From Sphingomonas sp. HITSZ_GF (GTDB lineage Bacteria; Pseudomonadota; Alphaproteobacteria; Sphingomonadales; Sphingomonadaceae), in NCBI RefSeq assembly GCF_029543155.1, contig NZ_JARQXA010000001.1:806001-870000 (forward strand): a stretch of 64,000 nucleotides of DNA, written 5' to 3'. Below are positions 30,239 to 41,141 of this stretch, one piece after another. Position 1 is the first letter of the stretch. Every line of letters begins with the position of its first letter. Below the pieces are notes generated by a model. That model saw only the letters and a list, made by a program, of their open reading frames with translations. It had not been told where the DNA came from and did no database searches. The position numbers and the translations under genes are program-made.

Positions 30239-30457
30239 TCAGCCTTCCAGATCGGGCTCGAGCAGGCGGTGCAGGTGCACCACCACGTAGCGCATCTCGG
30301 CATCGTCAACGGTGCGCTGCGCGGCGCTGCGCCAGGCATTCTCCGCCGCGGCATAGTCGGGGAAGATGCCGACGACGTCGAGCTTGGACGGATCGACGAA
30401 ATCGAGCGTCATCGGATCGGTCACGCGACCGCCGAAGACGAGATGCAATTTGCTCAT
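30239..30457 (-). CDS. DUF4170 family protein
   Basis: A 72-residue soluble protein. The segments LHLVFGGRV, FPDYAAAENAWRSAAQ and MRYVVVHLHRLLEP are DUF4170 marks; the fold is predicted to be a small alpha/beta domain. It is widespread in alphaproteobacteria with unknown function. About 155 bases separate it from the secreted-protein gene, with nothing recognised between. Confidence 0.85.
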   Translation of the reverse strand: MSKLHLVFGGRVTDPMTLDFVDPSKLDVVGIFPDYAAAENAWRSAAQRTVDDAEMRYVVVHLHRLLEPDLEG

Positions 30458-30517
30458 TGGGCCTCCGAAAACACGTTCTGGTTTTATAGAGGCCCTAGAC
30501 GGGGCAGGCGGCTCGCC

Positions 30518-30829
30518 TCAAGCCTTTTGCGACGCACCCTTGGCTGCATCGACGAGATTGCCGAACAAAGCACTCACCCGTTCCTTGGCATCGTCGCGGC
30601 TGGGCAGCAGCGCATCGATCTCCGCCTTGCCGGCGTCCTTCACTGCCTGGACGGTGCCGGTCACCTTGTCGGCGAGCTGGCGGCCCGTGCCCTGGAGCAG
30701 CTCGCGCTCCTTGCTGCTGCGCGGAACCAGCATGCCGATCAGCACCCCCAGCGCCACGCCGCCGGCGACCAGCACATAGGGGTTCTCGGTCAGGCTCTCG
30801 CTCTGCTCTTTTGCGGGGTTGGTGCTCAT
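30518..30829 (-). CDS. Small single-TM protein, YqjD/DUF883-like
   Basis: A 103-residue protein with one membrane helix near the N-terminus (about 16-36, YVLVAGGVALGVLIGMLV) and an amphipathic tail. It begins with ATG 30829, which overlaps the stop of the DUF3618 gene (TGATG); a GTG at 30832 is a weaker choice. It is the last of four small envelope-protein genes. Similar small proteins in enterobacteria bind ribosomes or respond to stress; that is analogy only. Confidence 0.6.
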   Translation of the reverse strand: MSTNPAKEQSESLTENPYVLVAGGVALGVLIGMLVPRSSKERELLQGTGRQLADKVTGTVQAVKDAGKAEIDALLPSRDDAKERVSALFGNLVDAAKGASQKA

Positions 30830-31161
30830 CACGAGGATCCTTTCTTGCCTTTACGCTTCAAACCCGTGGCCGGGTCGCGAGTTTCATGCCGCCTGGCGAT
30901 GATGTCGCCGATCCAGCCCCGCGCCATGACGAGGCCGATGGTGGCGACCACCCCGGCGGCGGCGAGGGGACGGCTGCGCACCGCTTCGGCGCCCTTGCGC
31001 GCAACGGTGGCAACGCCCTGCGCCGCGCTTTCCACCGCGTCCTGCGCCAGGTTGGACGGGCTCAGCCGCTCCTGGACCTGGCCGAGCGTGCCGAACAGCT
31101 GCGCCCGGGCCGCCGCGATCCGCGCTTTCGCGGCCTCGACGTCGTGCGGGTTCTCGCTCAC
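30829..31161 (-). CDS. DUF3618 family membrane protein
   Basis: A 110-residue protein with the DUF3618 opening (EAAKARIAAARAQLFGTLG) and one membrane helix around residues 66-84. GTG 31161 is chosen because it overlaps the stop of the holin-like gene (GTGA) and opens exactly at the conserved N-terminus; the open frame upstream is not protein-like. The chain of overlaps shows translational coupling in this cluster. Function unknown. Confidence 0.8.
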   Translation of the reverse strand: MSENPHDVEAAKARIAAARAQLFGTLGQVQERLSPSNLAQDAVESAAQGVATVARKGAEAVRSRPLAAAGVVATIGLVMARGWIGDIIARRHETRDPATGLKRKGKKGSS

Positions 31162-31511
31162 GGCTTTTCCTTGAAGATGCGCTTCACGTGCGTCCAGGCG
31201 AGCCAGCCCAGCAAGCCGGCGATCGCGAGGAACACGCTGACGACGATCAGCGTGGCGAAACCGGGGCCGACAATCGGCGCGAGAGTGAGCACCAGGCCGA
31301 CGACCAGCGCCACCGCCGCCGCGAGCGCCAGGGCCATCGCCACCGCGCCCATCCACAGCATCGCCCGCGCATCGCGCAGCTTGGAGCGGAACAGTGTGCG
31401 GTAATAGCCGATCTCGGCATCCGCATAGGCGCGGCCATTCTCGACGAGCTGCTGGAGCAGCTCGCCGATGCTCTTCTCGTCCGGCTGATCGGGCTGCTGC
31501 GGTTCGTCCAC
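31158..31511 (-). CDS. Holin-X/YqjE-like membrane protein
   Basis: A 117-residue protein with a short acidic N-terminus, an amphipathic segment (ENGRAYADAEIGYYRTLFRS) and two membrane helices (about 52-78 and 83-105). Such proteins are often annotated as phage holin family (PF07332), but here the surroundings are small envelope proteins rather than phage genes, so a membrane-stress or ribosome-hibernation role like YqjE is more plausible. It overlaps the DUF3618 gene by four bases. Confidence 0.8.
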   Translation of the reverse strand: MDEPQQPDQPDEKSIGELLQQLVENGRAYADAEIGYYRTLFRSKLRDARAMLWMGAVAMALALAAAVALVVGLVLTLAPIVGPGFATLIVVSVFLAIAGLLGWLAWTHVKRIFKEKP

Positions 31512-31526
31512 CCCCCGTTTCGCTCC

Positions 31527-31976
31527 TTACGCCTTGTCGGTGTCCGCCGCGTCGGCCGCGGCATCCACGCCCGACTTGATCAGCCGCGCCAGCACGAAGC
31601 CCAGGCCCGCCGCCACGCCGACGGCGACCGCCGGGCTCTTGCGGACGAACTTGGTGACGTCGTCAATCAGATCGTCGACATCCTTGCCGCGCAGGCTCTC
31701 GGCGAAGTTCGAGATGCCGTCCGCCGCGGTGCGTGCGTACTTGCCGTACTGCTCGCCCAGCCGCGCATCGACGTCGAGCGCCGCCGACTGCATCATCTTG
31801 GCGACCTCGTCGAGCGCGCCGGTGGCCTTTTCCTTGCCGTCGGCGGCGAAGGCGCGCGCGCGATCCGCTGCCTCGGTGCCGATTTCGCCTGCCTTTTCGC
31901 GGATCGTATCGGCCGCCGAGCGCTTGGCGCTCTCAGCCGTGGTCTCCGCAACCCCTTCGATCGTTTCGTCAGCCAT
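31527..31976 (-). CDS. Small coiled-coil protein with C-terminal TM, YqjD/ElaB-like
   Basis: A 149-residue protein with a long Ala/Glu/Lys-rich amphipathic helix (about 1-110) reminiscent of CsbD or LEA stress proteins. A C-terminal hydrophobic segment (KSPAVAVGVAAGLGFVLARLI) matches the YqjD/ElaB anchor pattern. The ATG at 31976 begins MADETIEGVAETTAES; an upstream in-frame ATG at 32033 would add 19 unrelated residues. First gene of the four-gene envelope cluster, divergent from eno. Confidence 0.7.
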   Translation of the reverse strand: MADETIEGVAETTAESAKRSAADTIREKAGEIGTEAADRARAFAADGKEKATGALDEVAKMMQSAALDVDARLGEQYGKYARTAADGISNFAESLRGKDVDDLIDDVTKFVRKSPAVAVGVAAGLGFVLARLIKSGVDAAADAADTDKA

Positions 31977-32080
31977 GCTCAAAACCCTCCATGCCTTTTG
32001 CGAAACAACCACGGCCACGTTTGCGAGTTCCATCGGTTGCCGTTAGAGGCCGCGTCGCGCCCTCCATACCCCATAATTAG

Positions 32081-33370
<1,290 letters not shown>

Positions 33371-33376
33371 GGCGTT

Positions 33377-33404
33377 GCTCCCCTCCCGTCAGCGGGAGGG
33401 GAGC
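33377..33404 (+). terminator. Hairpin after eno
   Basis: Perfect 12-base arms GCTCCCCTCCCG and CGGGAGGGGAGC with a four-base TCAG loop begin six bases after the eno stop. There is no T-run, so it could be a factor-assisted terminator or an mRNA 3' stabiliser. Its CCCTCCC/GGGAGGG core resembles the hairpins of the DUF559 cassette repeats. Confidence 0.6.
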
Positions 33405-33459
33405 TTACGCACCAATACGGGCCTTGCGCGATGCGCATGGTTAAGCGAGAATCACCGCC

Positions 33460-33807
33460 ATGCGATCGCGTACCGCCTCTCCGTTCCAGATGCTGCTTCG
33501 CCGTGCGGGGCTGCCGGCGCTGACGCTGATCGCGGTCGGCTTCTTCGTCTATAACGCCGTGCTGGGGCCTACCGGGGTGATGGCGACCAAGCAGATCAAG
33601 GCGGATTACGAGCAGAAGAGCACCGAATATACCGCGCTCGACAAGAAGCGGGCCGCGCTCAAGAATCGCGTCGAGCTGCTTGATCAGAAGCGCGGCGTCG
33701 ATCCCGATCTGGCCGATGAGCTGGCGCGCAAGCAGCTCAATGTCGTTCGCCCCGACGAAGTGGTGATCCCGCTCGACAAGCACGCACCGGCTCCCACCGG
33801 GCGCTGA
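33460..33807 (+). CDS. FtsB/DivIC-like septum formation initiator protein
   Basis: A 115-residue bitopic protein: one membrane helix (about 17-36) and a periplasmic coiled coil (YEQKSTEYTALDKKRAALKNR) ending near the FtsB-type KRGVDPDLADELARKQLN. FtsB works with FtsL and FtsQ in the divisome. It lies between eno and pdhA, a placement common in alphaproteobacteria. Family membership is clear; activity in division is inferred. Confidence 0.9.
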   Translation: MRSRTASPFQMLLRRAGLPALTLIAVGFFVYNAVLGPTGVMATKQIKADYEQKSTEYTALDKKRAALKNRVELLDQKRGVDPDLADELARKQLNVVRPDEVVIPLDKHAPAPTGR

Positions 33808-33848
33808 TTGCGTTTGCTGCAACGCAGCGTGTAAAAACTACATTTCTG

Positions 33849-33865
33849 ATTGCATAGACTGCAAT
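33849..33865. promoter_or_regulatory. Palindrome upstream of pdhA (candidate operator)
   Basis: ATTGCA-TAGAC-TGCAAT has perfect six-base arms and lies about 44 bases before a likely -35 box of pdhA. Its position suits a regulator of pyruvate dehydrogenase, but the protein is unknown. Confidence 0.4.
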
Positions 33866-33908
33866 TGCCGTAGCGGCACGCGAACGGCACGCGCTATCCG
33901 CGCGTTAG

Positions 33909-33937
33909 TTGCGCGGCGGGCAAAAACGCGCTTATAG
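33909..33937 (+). promoter_or_regulatory. Predicted sigma-70 promoter of pdhA-pdhB
   Basis: A -35 like TTGCGC (33909-33914) and -10 like TTATAG (33932-33937) are separated by 17 bases. The start codon of pdhA lies 37 bases downstream of the -10. Confidence 0.45.
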
Positions 33938-33974
33938 GCACCCGCCTTTCTCCCTCCCCGGACGAGGATTTCCT

Positions 33975-35021
33975 GTGGCCAAAGCACCGGCACGCAAAAC
34001 GACTGAACCCGCAAAGACCAACCGCGAGCGGCCCGACGAGCCGAAGCGCTATGACGCTTCGAAGGAAGAGCTGCTTGAATTCTACAAGCAGATGCTGCTG
34101 ATCCGCCGCTTCGAGGAGAAGGCCGGCCAGCTCTATGGCCTCGGCTTCATCGGCGGCTTCTGCCATCTCTATATCGGCCAGGAAGCGGTCGCCGTGGGCC
34201 TGCAGTCTGCGCTCGACGGCGGCAAGGATTCGGTGATCACCGGCTACCGCGACCATGGCCACATGCTCGCGTACGGCATCGATCCCAAGGTGATCATGGC
34301 CGAGCTGACCGGTCGCGCGGCGGGCATCAGCCGCGGCAAGGGCGGCTCGATGCACATGTTCTCGACCGAGAAGAAGTTCTACGGCGGCCACGGCATCGTC
34401 GGCGCGCAGGTCGCGCTCGGCACCGGCCTGGCGTTCGCGCACAAGTATAACGAGGATGGCGGCGTCGCCATGGCCTATTTCGGCGACGGCGCCGCGAACC
34501 AGGGCCAGGTGTACGAGTCGTTCAACATGGCCGAGCTGTGGAAGCTCCCGATCATCTATGTGATCGAGAACAACCAGTATGCCATGGGCACCTCGGTCAA
34601 CCGCTCCTCGGCCGAAGACCAGCTCTACAAGCGCGGCGAGAGCTTCCGCATCCCGGGCATCCAGGTGGACGGCATGGACGTGCTCGCCTGCCGCGGTGCC
34701 GCCGAGGAAGCGCTGGCCTGGGTCCGTGCGGGCAAGGGCCCGATCATCCTCGAGATGAAGACCTATCGCTATCGCGGCCACTCGATGTCCGATCCCGCCA
34801 AGTATCGCAGCCGCGAGGAGGTCCAGTCGGTCCGCGACAAGTCGGACCCGATCGAGCAGGTGAAGCGCGAGCTCGAGGACATGAAGGTCAAGGAAGACGA
34901 GCTGAAGGCGATCGAGCAGGAGATCCGCAAGATCGTCAACGAGTCGGCCGATTTCGCCGAGCAGACCCCCGAACCCGATCCTTCCGAACTTTATACCGAT
35001 GTGCTGGTGGAGTCCTACTGA
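33975..35021 (+). CDS. pdhA: Pyruvate dehydrogenase E1 component, alpha subunit
   Basis: A 348-residue subunit of the complex that oxidises pyruvate to acetyl-CoA. It has the thiamine-diphosphate motif [17 protein letters not shown], the regulatory-loop region [19 protein letters not shown] and an N-terminal Lys/Pro-rich tail. GTG 33975 is chosen because the open frame upstream to 33909 is GC-rich leader containing the predicted promoter; GACGAGG precedes it. The next gene starts two bases after its stop. Confidence 0.95.
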   Translation: MAKAPARKTTEPAKTNRERPDEPKRYDASKEELLEFYKQMLLIRRFEEKAGQLYGLGFIGGFCHLYIGQEAVAVGLQSALDGGKDSVITGYRDHGHMLAYGIDPKVIMAELTGRAAGISRGKGGSMHMFSTEKKFYGGHGIVGAQVALGTGLAFAHKYNEDGGVAMAYFGDGAANQGQVYESFNMAELWKLPIIYVIENNQYAMGTSVNRSSAEDQLYKRGESFRIPGIQVDGMDVLACRGAAEEALAWVRAGKGPIILEMKTYRYRGHSMSDPAKYRSREEVQSVRDKSDPIEQVKRELEDMKVKEDELKAIEQEIRKIVNESADFAEQTPEPDPSELYTDVLVESY

Positions 35022-35022
35022 G

Positions 35023-36426
<1,404 letters not shown>

Positions 36427-36451
36427 TATTCCTGCTCGACGCTGAAAACGG

Positions 36452-36484
36452 AAAAGGCCGGGGGCGACCCCGGCCTTTTCTTTT
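36452..36484 (+). terminator. Rho-independent terminator after pdhB
   Basis: Twelve-base arms AAAAGGCCGGGG (36452-36463) and CCCCGGCCTTTT (36468-36479) close a GCGA loop and are followed by CTTTT. It ends pdhA-pdhB and can also act on the leftward Tad genes because the stem carries A and T runs on both sides. Confidence 0.85.
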
Positions 36485-36507
36485 CCCGGCCGATCGAGGG
36501 AGAACGA

Positions 36508-37206
36508 TCAGCAGGTCGAAGCGGTGACGCCGGTGACCTTATAGACGCCGAGCGGGTGCTGGGCGTTGGTGTTGGTCGTGCCGTTGGCGTTCTTGCTGTC
36601 GTCGCTGGTGTCGCGACGGTCGCGAACCATCATCGAGGCGATCTCGTCGAACTCGGTGGTCGGCGAGAGCGAGGTCTTGATCAGCGGCTTATAGACGTAG
36701 CGTACCTCGACGAACATGGTCACGCCGTCAGTTGCCGCGGCAACCTGGCGGCCCGTCGGCCCGACGCCGACGAGGTTGGTCGCGCCGGCCACACCATATT
36801 TTGAGGTGAGGCTGGTCTGGTTGCCCTTGCAGCGCTGCCAGCGGATCTGCGACTTGCCGGTGTTCGTGGTGTCCGGCTCGATGCTGGAGATGATCACGCG
36901 GCCATTGGTGAACAGGCCGAGCTCGCCCGACTGCATGTCGGCGCCGATCAGCAGGTCGTTGATATCCGCCTCACTGATCGTCTTGGCCTGGAGCTGGGTG
37001 CCCGAGCCGATACGCGCGGCATTGTCCGCCAAGTGCAGCGCGATCTGGCTGACCCGCATCTTGGTGATGATGTAGTTGGTCAGCTCGGCGCCGCCCAGGC
37101 AGAGCGTCGCGAAGATCGGCAGGGTGAAGGCGAATTCGAGCATCGCCAGGCCGCTCTGGTCGCCGCGCAGGCGGCGCAGCAGGCGGGGAAGGGGAAGCGC
37201 GCGCAT
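36508..37206 (-). CDS. TadE-family pilus protein, copy 1
   Basis: A 232-residue protein. After a basic N-terminus (LPRLLRRLRGDQSG) comes the TadE helix LAMLEFAFTLPIFATLCLGG, then a periplasmic domain with a C-terminal cysteine. TadE/F pseudopilins act in assembly of Tad (Flp) pili. ATG 37206 is preferred over 37215 since it overlaps the end of the preceding gene. The other Tad assembly genes are not in this window. Confidence 0.85.
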   Translation of the reverse strand: MRALPLPRLLRRLRGDQSGLAMLEFAFTLPIFATLCLGGAELTNYIITKMRVSQIALHLADNAARIGSGTQLQAKTISEADINDLLIGADMQSGELGLFTNGRVIISSIEPDTTNTGKSQIRWQRCKGNQTSLTSKYGVAGATNLVGVGPTGRQVAAATDGVTMFVEVRYVYKPLIKTSLSPTTEFDEIASMMVRDRRDTSDDSKNANGTTNTNAQHPLGVYKVTGVTASTC

Positions 37207-37829
37207 CACGGGCAATTCCTCACGGTTGCGGAGCCCTGGTCGCCATAGGGCTGGTTGCGCAGCACGGTGGAGGCCGTCACCGTCTTGGTGGTGGGGCCGC
37301 CGATGAACCGGTAGAGCGGGAACATGCTCGGATAGGTGACCGACACGGTATAGACCATCGCGTCCTTCGCGCCGCCCGAACCGGTATTCCCGCCGGTCGA
37401 ATCCCAGCGGCCGTTGCCGTTATTGTCCTCATACGGCTCGCCCGGAGTCGATCCCTGGGGACCGTCGCAGGTGCCGTTGCCGTTGGTATCGGTAAACGGC
37501 TCGAACTGCGCTGCTGCGGCGTTGGTGAAGGTGCGATACCATTTGCGGGTGATCGTCACCGTCGCGTTGTTCGACAGCGCCTTGGCCTGGCCGCTCACCT
37601 TGGCGTCGAGCGTCGCCTGGGTTGCGGCGTCGAGGCCGGTCTCCAGCGACGAGTCGCGGCCGACCTTCTGGACGATGCCCTGCAGCACCGCGCGCAGATA
37701 GAGCGTATGGGCTATGTCGAACGCGCCGAGCAGCAGCACGCCCATCACCGGCGCGATCATCGCGAACTCGACGATCGTCGTGCCGCGCTCGTCCTCGCGG
37801 AGCCTCCGAAGGCGCAGGCGCCCGATCAC
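37206..37829 (-). CDS. TadE-family pilus protein, copy 2, with calcium-type loops
   Basis: A 207-residue protein: basic start (GRLRLRRLREDERG), the TadE helix TTIVEFAMIAPVMGVLLLGA, and a periplasmic domain. Two loops, FTDTNGNGTCDGPQG and YEDNNGNGRWD, look like calcium-binding DxNxDGxxD motifs as in dockerins. GTG 37829 overlaps the stop of the TadG-like gene (GTGA), implying coupled translation. Large open frames upstream in the same frame are not coding. Confidence 0.82.
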   Translation of the reverse strand: MIGRLRLRRLREDERGTTIVEFAMIAPVMGVLLLGAFDIAHTLYLRAVLQGIVQKVGRDSSLETGLDAATQATLDAKVSGQAKALSNNATVTITRKWYRTFTNAAAAQFEPFTDTNGNGTCDGPQGSTPGEPYEDNNGNGRWDSTGGNTGSGGAKDAMVYTVSVTYPSMFPLYRFIGGPTTKTVTASTVLRNQPYGDQGSATVRNCP

Positions 37830-39835
37830 TTGGTGAGCCTCAGCTGCGAGATCTGGTCCGCGATCTTCTTGAAGGTGGTCTGCAGCTCGGTCGAGTTGCG
37901 TGCGGTGAAGTAGCGATCGGTGGTGGCGCAGGTCTTCAGCCGGTTCTCCGTCGTGGTGTTCGAGCCGGTGCCGAACGAGATCACCCACAAGGTGATGTTC
38001 TTGTTCTTCACCACCGTGCACAGCGCGGCGAAGCGAGCGTTGACCTCGTCGTTCATGTCGGTGGCGCCGGGACTGTTGCCGACATCGCCCGAGGCGACGT
38101 TGCGCAGATCGTACCAGGGCAGGCCATAGGCCGCGTAGTTCGAGGTGCTGGTCTGCGTGTCGCCATCGGTCATGAAGATCAGGTGGCGCTCGATGTCGCC
38201 GCCCTGGGGGGTGTACTGGTTCTCCGACTTGAAGATGCCGGTCGGCGACATCAGGCGGGCGCCCCAGAGCAGGCCGATGTCGTGATAGGTGTTGCCCACC
38301 GGAGTGAGGCTGTCGACATAGGTGTCGAACGCGTTCGCATCGGGCCAGGCCTGGAGCTTGCGGCTCTCGGTCGGGCAATAGTCGTCGGGCTGCGAGTAGT
38401 TCGACGTCGTGTTGGTGACTTCGTCGCGCGTGTAGCTGTTGCCCGATTTGCGCATATATTCGATGTCGCCCAACGCCGGCTTCCACTGCGTCTTCGTGTC
38501 ATAGGGCACCGTGTCGACGTCGAGGTCGTACGCGCCCGAGGGGATCGGGCTGAAGCTGGTGCCGCTGACTGTCTCGCGCTCCTCGATGCAGCCGTTCCAG
38601 TTGACGGTCACGTTCGAGCCGTTGCTGCCGATCGGCCACTGGAACGAAGTGTTCCAGTCCGTGCCGTTCTTCAGCAGGCTGATGTTAACGTCATACTTGC
38701 CGTACTTCCACTTCACCACGGCCGTGTCCGTGCGGGTGTAGTTGGTGGTCGTCGTGCCGGTGGTGTCGCGATAGTCGAAGTAGCAGGTCTTCCCCGAATA
38801 GCTGTTGTACTGATATTCGCGCTTCGTCACCTGGGTCTCGGTCTTGTAGGTGACGGTGCGGCCACCTGGATAGGTGGTGTTGCTCAGCTCGGTGCTGGTC
38901 GAGTTGCCATTGGTCGTGCTGGTGGACGGCGCATTGTTCTTGCACCAGTTCTCGCTGGCGTTGTTGCTGCCGCTGCGCGAGAAGGTGTAGCCCTTGACGA
39001 CCCAGTTGCCCGTGCTGTTCCAGTTCGTGTCGCTCGAGGTCTGGCTCGGCGAGCCATTGCTGTAGGTGAGCGAGTCGACCGCGCGGGTCTGATATTGCCA
39101 GGTGCTCGGGAAATAGGTCGTCGGCAGCAGGCGGCCGACATTGACGTTCACCGAATAGGGCACGAACCCGAAGCGGATCTGCACCTGGTCGCCGGTGCCG
39201 CCGCTGGGTGTGCCGGTGGTGCAGTTCGCATCGGTGTCGAGGCGCGCCACGATCTCGTAGAAGCACTTCACCGCGGTCTTGAGCGAATCGATCTTGGTAT
39301 CGGTGTCGCTGCTCACTGCCTTGCTCGCCATCGAGCCGGTGGTGTCGAGCACGAACATCACGTCGGTGTTCGGCAGCCGCATTTCGGCGTCGCAGGTGAC
39401 GCTGAGCGTCTCGGTGGTTTTGCCGAAGATGCGCATCAGCGTCATCGGCAGCACCGCCGATGCGGTGCCGCTGACCTTGCCGGCATTCTCGGTGAAGGTC
39501 TTGGAGACGTTGCTCGCGCCATAGGCAGCGCTGTTGTAGTTCGCGTCGAAGAACTGGCCGGCGGTTACCTGGGGATAATTGGCCACGCTGCCGACGGTCT
39601 GGTTCCAGGTGCCGCCGCCCATCGACTTGCGTCCGGCGAGCGCGCCGGCGTCGCAGGCATGTTGCAGCCGCGTCTTGACGATGTACATGCGGCTGATGTC
39701 GATCCCGCCGCCGACCATGCCCGCAAGCGGAACCAGCGCCGCAGCCATGATGGCCAGCGTGTTCGCACGCGTATCCCGCGAGAGCTTGCCCATAAAGGCG
39801 CGCATATTCGCCACGTTCAGCCGTCCTTCTTGCAT
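37826..39835 (-). CDS. TadG-like pilus assembly protein with VWA domain
   Basis: A 669-residue protein: an N-terminal TadG helix (ANTLAIMAAALVPLAGMVGG), a Tad-like region with CDAGALAGRKSM, then a von Willebrand A domain with the intact metal site DTTGSMAS and a C-terminal half rich in Thr, Ser and Asn. A conserved cysteine-bearing loop and MTDGDTQTS lie late in the domain. It heads the leftward three-gene Tad group. ATG 39835 (MQEGRLNVANMRAF) follows a GGGGAG; ATG 39868 upstream is less likely. Confidence 0.85.
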   Translation of the reverse strand: MQEGRLNVANMRAFMGKLSRDTRANTLAIMAAALVPLAGMVGGGIDISRMYIVKTRLQHACDAGALAGRKSMGGGTWNQTVGSVANYPQVTAGQFFDANYNSAAYGASNVSKTFTENAGKVSGTASAVLPMTLMRIFGKTTETLSVTCDAEMRLPNTDVMFVLDTTGSMASKAVSSDTDTKIDSLKTAVKCFYEIVARLDTDANCTTGTPSGGTGDQVQIRFGFVPYSVNVNVGRLLPTTYFPSTWQYQTRAVDSLTYSNGSPSQTSSDTNWNSTGNWVVKGYTFSRSGSNNASENWCKNNAPSTSTTNGNSTSTELSNTTYPGGRTVTYKTETQVTKREYQYNSYSGKTCYFDYRDTTGTTTTNYTRTDTAVVKWKYGKYDVNISLLKNGTDWNTSFQWPIGSNGSNVTVNWNGCIEERETVSGTSFSPIPSGAYDLDVDTVPYDTKTQWKPALGDIEYMRKSGNSYTRDEVTNTTSNYSQPDDYCPTESRKLQAWPDANAFDTYVDSLTPVGNTYHDIGLLWGARLMSPTGIFKSENQYTPQGGDIERHLIFMTDGDTQTSTSNYAAYGLPWYDLRNVASGDVGNSPGATDMNDEVNARFAALCTVVKNKNITLWVISFGTGSNTTTENRLKTCATTDRYFTARNSTELQTTFKKIADQISQLRLTK

Positions 39836-39940
39836 GGAAGGGCTCCCCATCCCCGACAGACAGGGCACCTTGGATCAATTGTCGCTAAATACGTATAAAT
39901 CCGGGTGGTTAACGGCTTCCTTATGCTCGGGGAGGAGCAA

Positions 39941-40600
39941 GTGACCGGGGTCGTGGAGGATCCGGAACGAAATCTGATACTTGCCTATGCGCCGGCACAG
40001 GGGCGGGCGGGGCTGGCGGCACTGCTCGCGCTCGACGATGCGCTGGCCAAGCTGCTGCGCACCACGCGCGAGCCGGCGCTCGGCCAGATGCGGCTCGCCT
40101 GGTGGCGCGAGGCGCTGGAGAAGCTCGACCACGCGCCAGCCCCGGCCGAGCCGGTGCTGAAGGGGCTGGAGGCGGAAGTGCTGCGTCATGGCGTCACCGG
40201 CGCATCGCTGGTGCAGATCGTCCATGGCTGGGAAGTAATGGTCGAGGAGGAAGAGCTGAACCCGGAGGCGATGCGCCGCTTTGGCGAGGGGCGCGGGCAG
40301 CTGTTCGCCGCTGCCGGCGTGCTGCTGGGCAGCACGGGCGATCCGCTGGCGGCAGCGGGGCAGGGCTGGGCACTCGCCGACCTGGCCGGGAATCTGGAGG
40401 CGGATGCCGAGCGCGCGATGGCCCGCGATCTCGCGAGCCCCTTGCTCGGAGTGGCCCTCGCCGCACGCTGGAGCCGCGGCGGGCGGGCGCTTGGCGCGCT
40501 GGCGCACCTGGCCCGATTGGACCTGTCGGACGATGCCAAGAGCGCCGGTGCGCCGTCACGCGTAGGCCGGTTGCTGTGGCACCGCCTCACTGGACGCTGA
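39941..40600 (+). CDS. Squalene/phytoene synthase family protein (atypical)
   Basis: A 219-residue all-helical protein. RTTREPALGQMRLAWWREAL is the clearest family mark. The expected first aspartate motif DxxxD is reduced to LDDALAKLL, and no second one is clear, so prenyl-coupling activity is doubtful. It resembles the NDUFAF6-like branch that helps complex I assembly; this is inference. GTG 39941 is chosen because GGGAGG lies five bases upstream; earlier starts (39905, 39923) lack a ribosome site. Confidence 0.7.
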   Translation: MTGVVEDPERNLILAYAPAQGRAGLAALLALDDALAKLLRTTREPALGQMRLAWWREALEKLDHAPAPAEPVLKGLEAEVLRHGVTGASLVQIVHGWEVMVEEEELNPEAMRRFGEGRGQLFAAAGVLLGSTGDPLAAAGQGWALADLAGNLEADAERAMARDLASPLLGVALAARWSRGGRALGALAHLARLDLSDDAKSAGAPSRVGRLLWHRLTGR

Positions 40601-40646
40601 CCGGCAGCTCGGGTTAGCCTTCCCCGGCTCAGAGGGGAGAGAGGCG

Positions 40647-41141
40647 ATGTGGCGCTATTTGGTGGGCGCGGGCGGTGCGATGCTGCTGGTGGTGGCCGGG
40701 CTGTTCCTGTTTCGCGGGAGCGCGAGCACCGAAAAGCGCCTCCTGCCTGCCCCTTCGGCGGCAGTTGCGTCCGAAACGGAGCAGGATCTTCCCGCCGAGC
40801 CGCCCAGCGCCGCCGCGAAGACGCGCGAGCAGAAGCGCTTCGACAGGATCGACAAGGACAAGAACGACACGATCACCAAGGACGAATTCTTCGCCTTGCG
40901 CCGCAAGCTGTTCGCCCGGCTCGACACCGATCATGACGGCAGGCTGAGCTTCGAGGAATGGTCGGTGAAGGCCGTGGAGCGCTTCGCCGGGGCGGACAAG
41001 GACAAGTCCGGCACGCTCAGCCGGCCCGAATTCGCCACTACCGCGGTCAAGCGCACCGCCAAGCCGCGCTGCGCCTGCGCCCCGGCCAAGGCCGCCGCCA
41101 AGCCCGCCGATCAGGAACCGGCGGAAGACAGCGACGGCTGA
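40647..41141 (+). CDS. EF-hand protein with N-terminal membrane anchor
   Basis: A 164-residue protein: a hydrophobic N-terminal helix (about 4-22), a Pro/Ala linker and three EF-hand loops ([36 protein letters not shown]). The tail is Ala/Lys-rich with two cysteines. It probably binds calcium on the periplasmic side; partner unknown. Its last 31 bases overlap the convergent trmFO gene. Confidence 0.85.
   Translation: MWRYLVGAGGAMLLVVAGLFLFRGSASTEKRLLPAPSAAVASETEQDLPAEPPSAAAKTREQKRFDRIDKDKNDTITKDEFFALRRKLFARLDTDHDGRLSFEEWSVKAVERFAGADKDKSGTLSRPEFATTAVKRTAKPRCACAPAKAAAKPADQEPAEDSDG

Noticed and set aside
31158..31511. Prophage remnant based on the holin-type protein
   Set aside because: No lysin, integrase, portal or tail genes nearby; the neighbours are small envelope proteins of chromosomal type.
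41111..41141. Frameshift at the EF-hand/trmFO junction
   Set aside because: The two convergent genes simply overlap at their 3' ends; both C-termini look normal.
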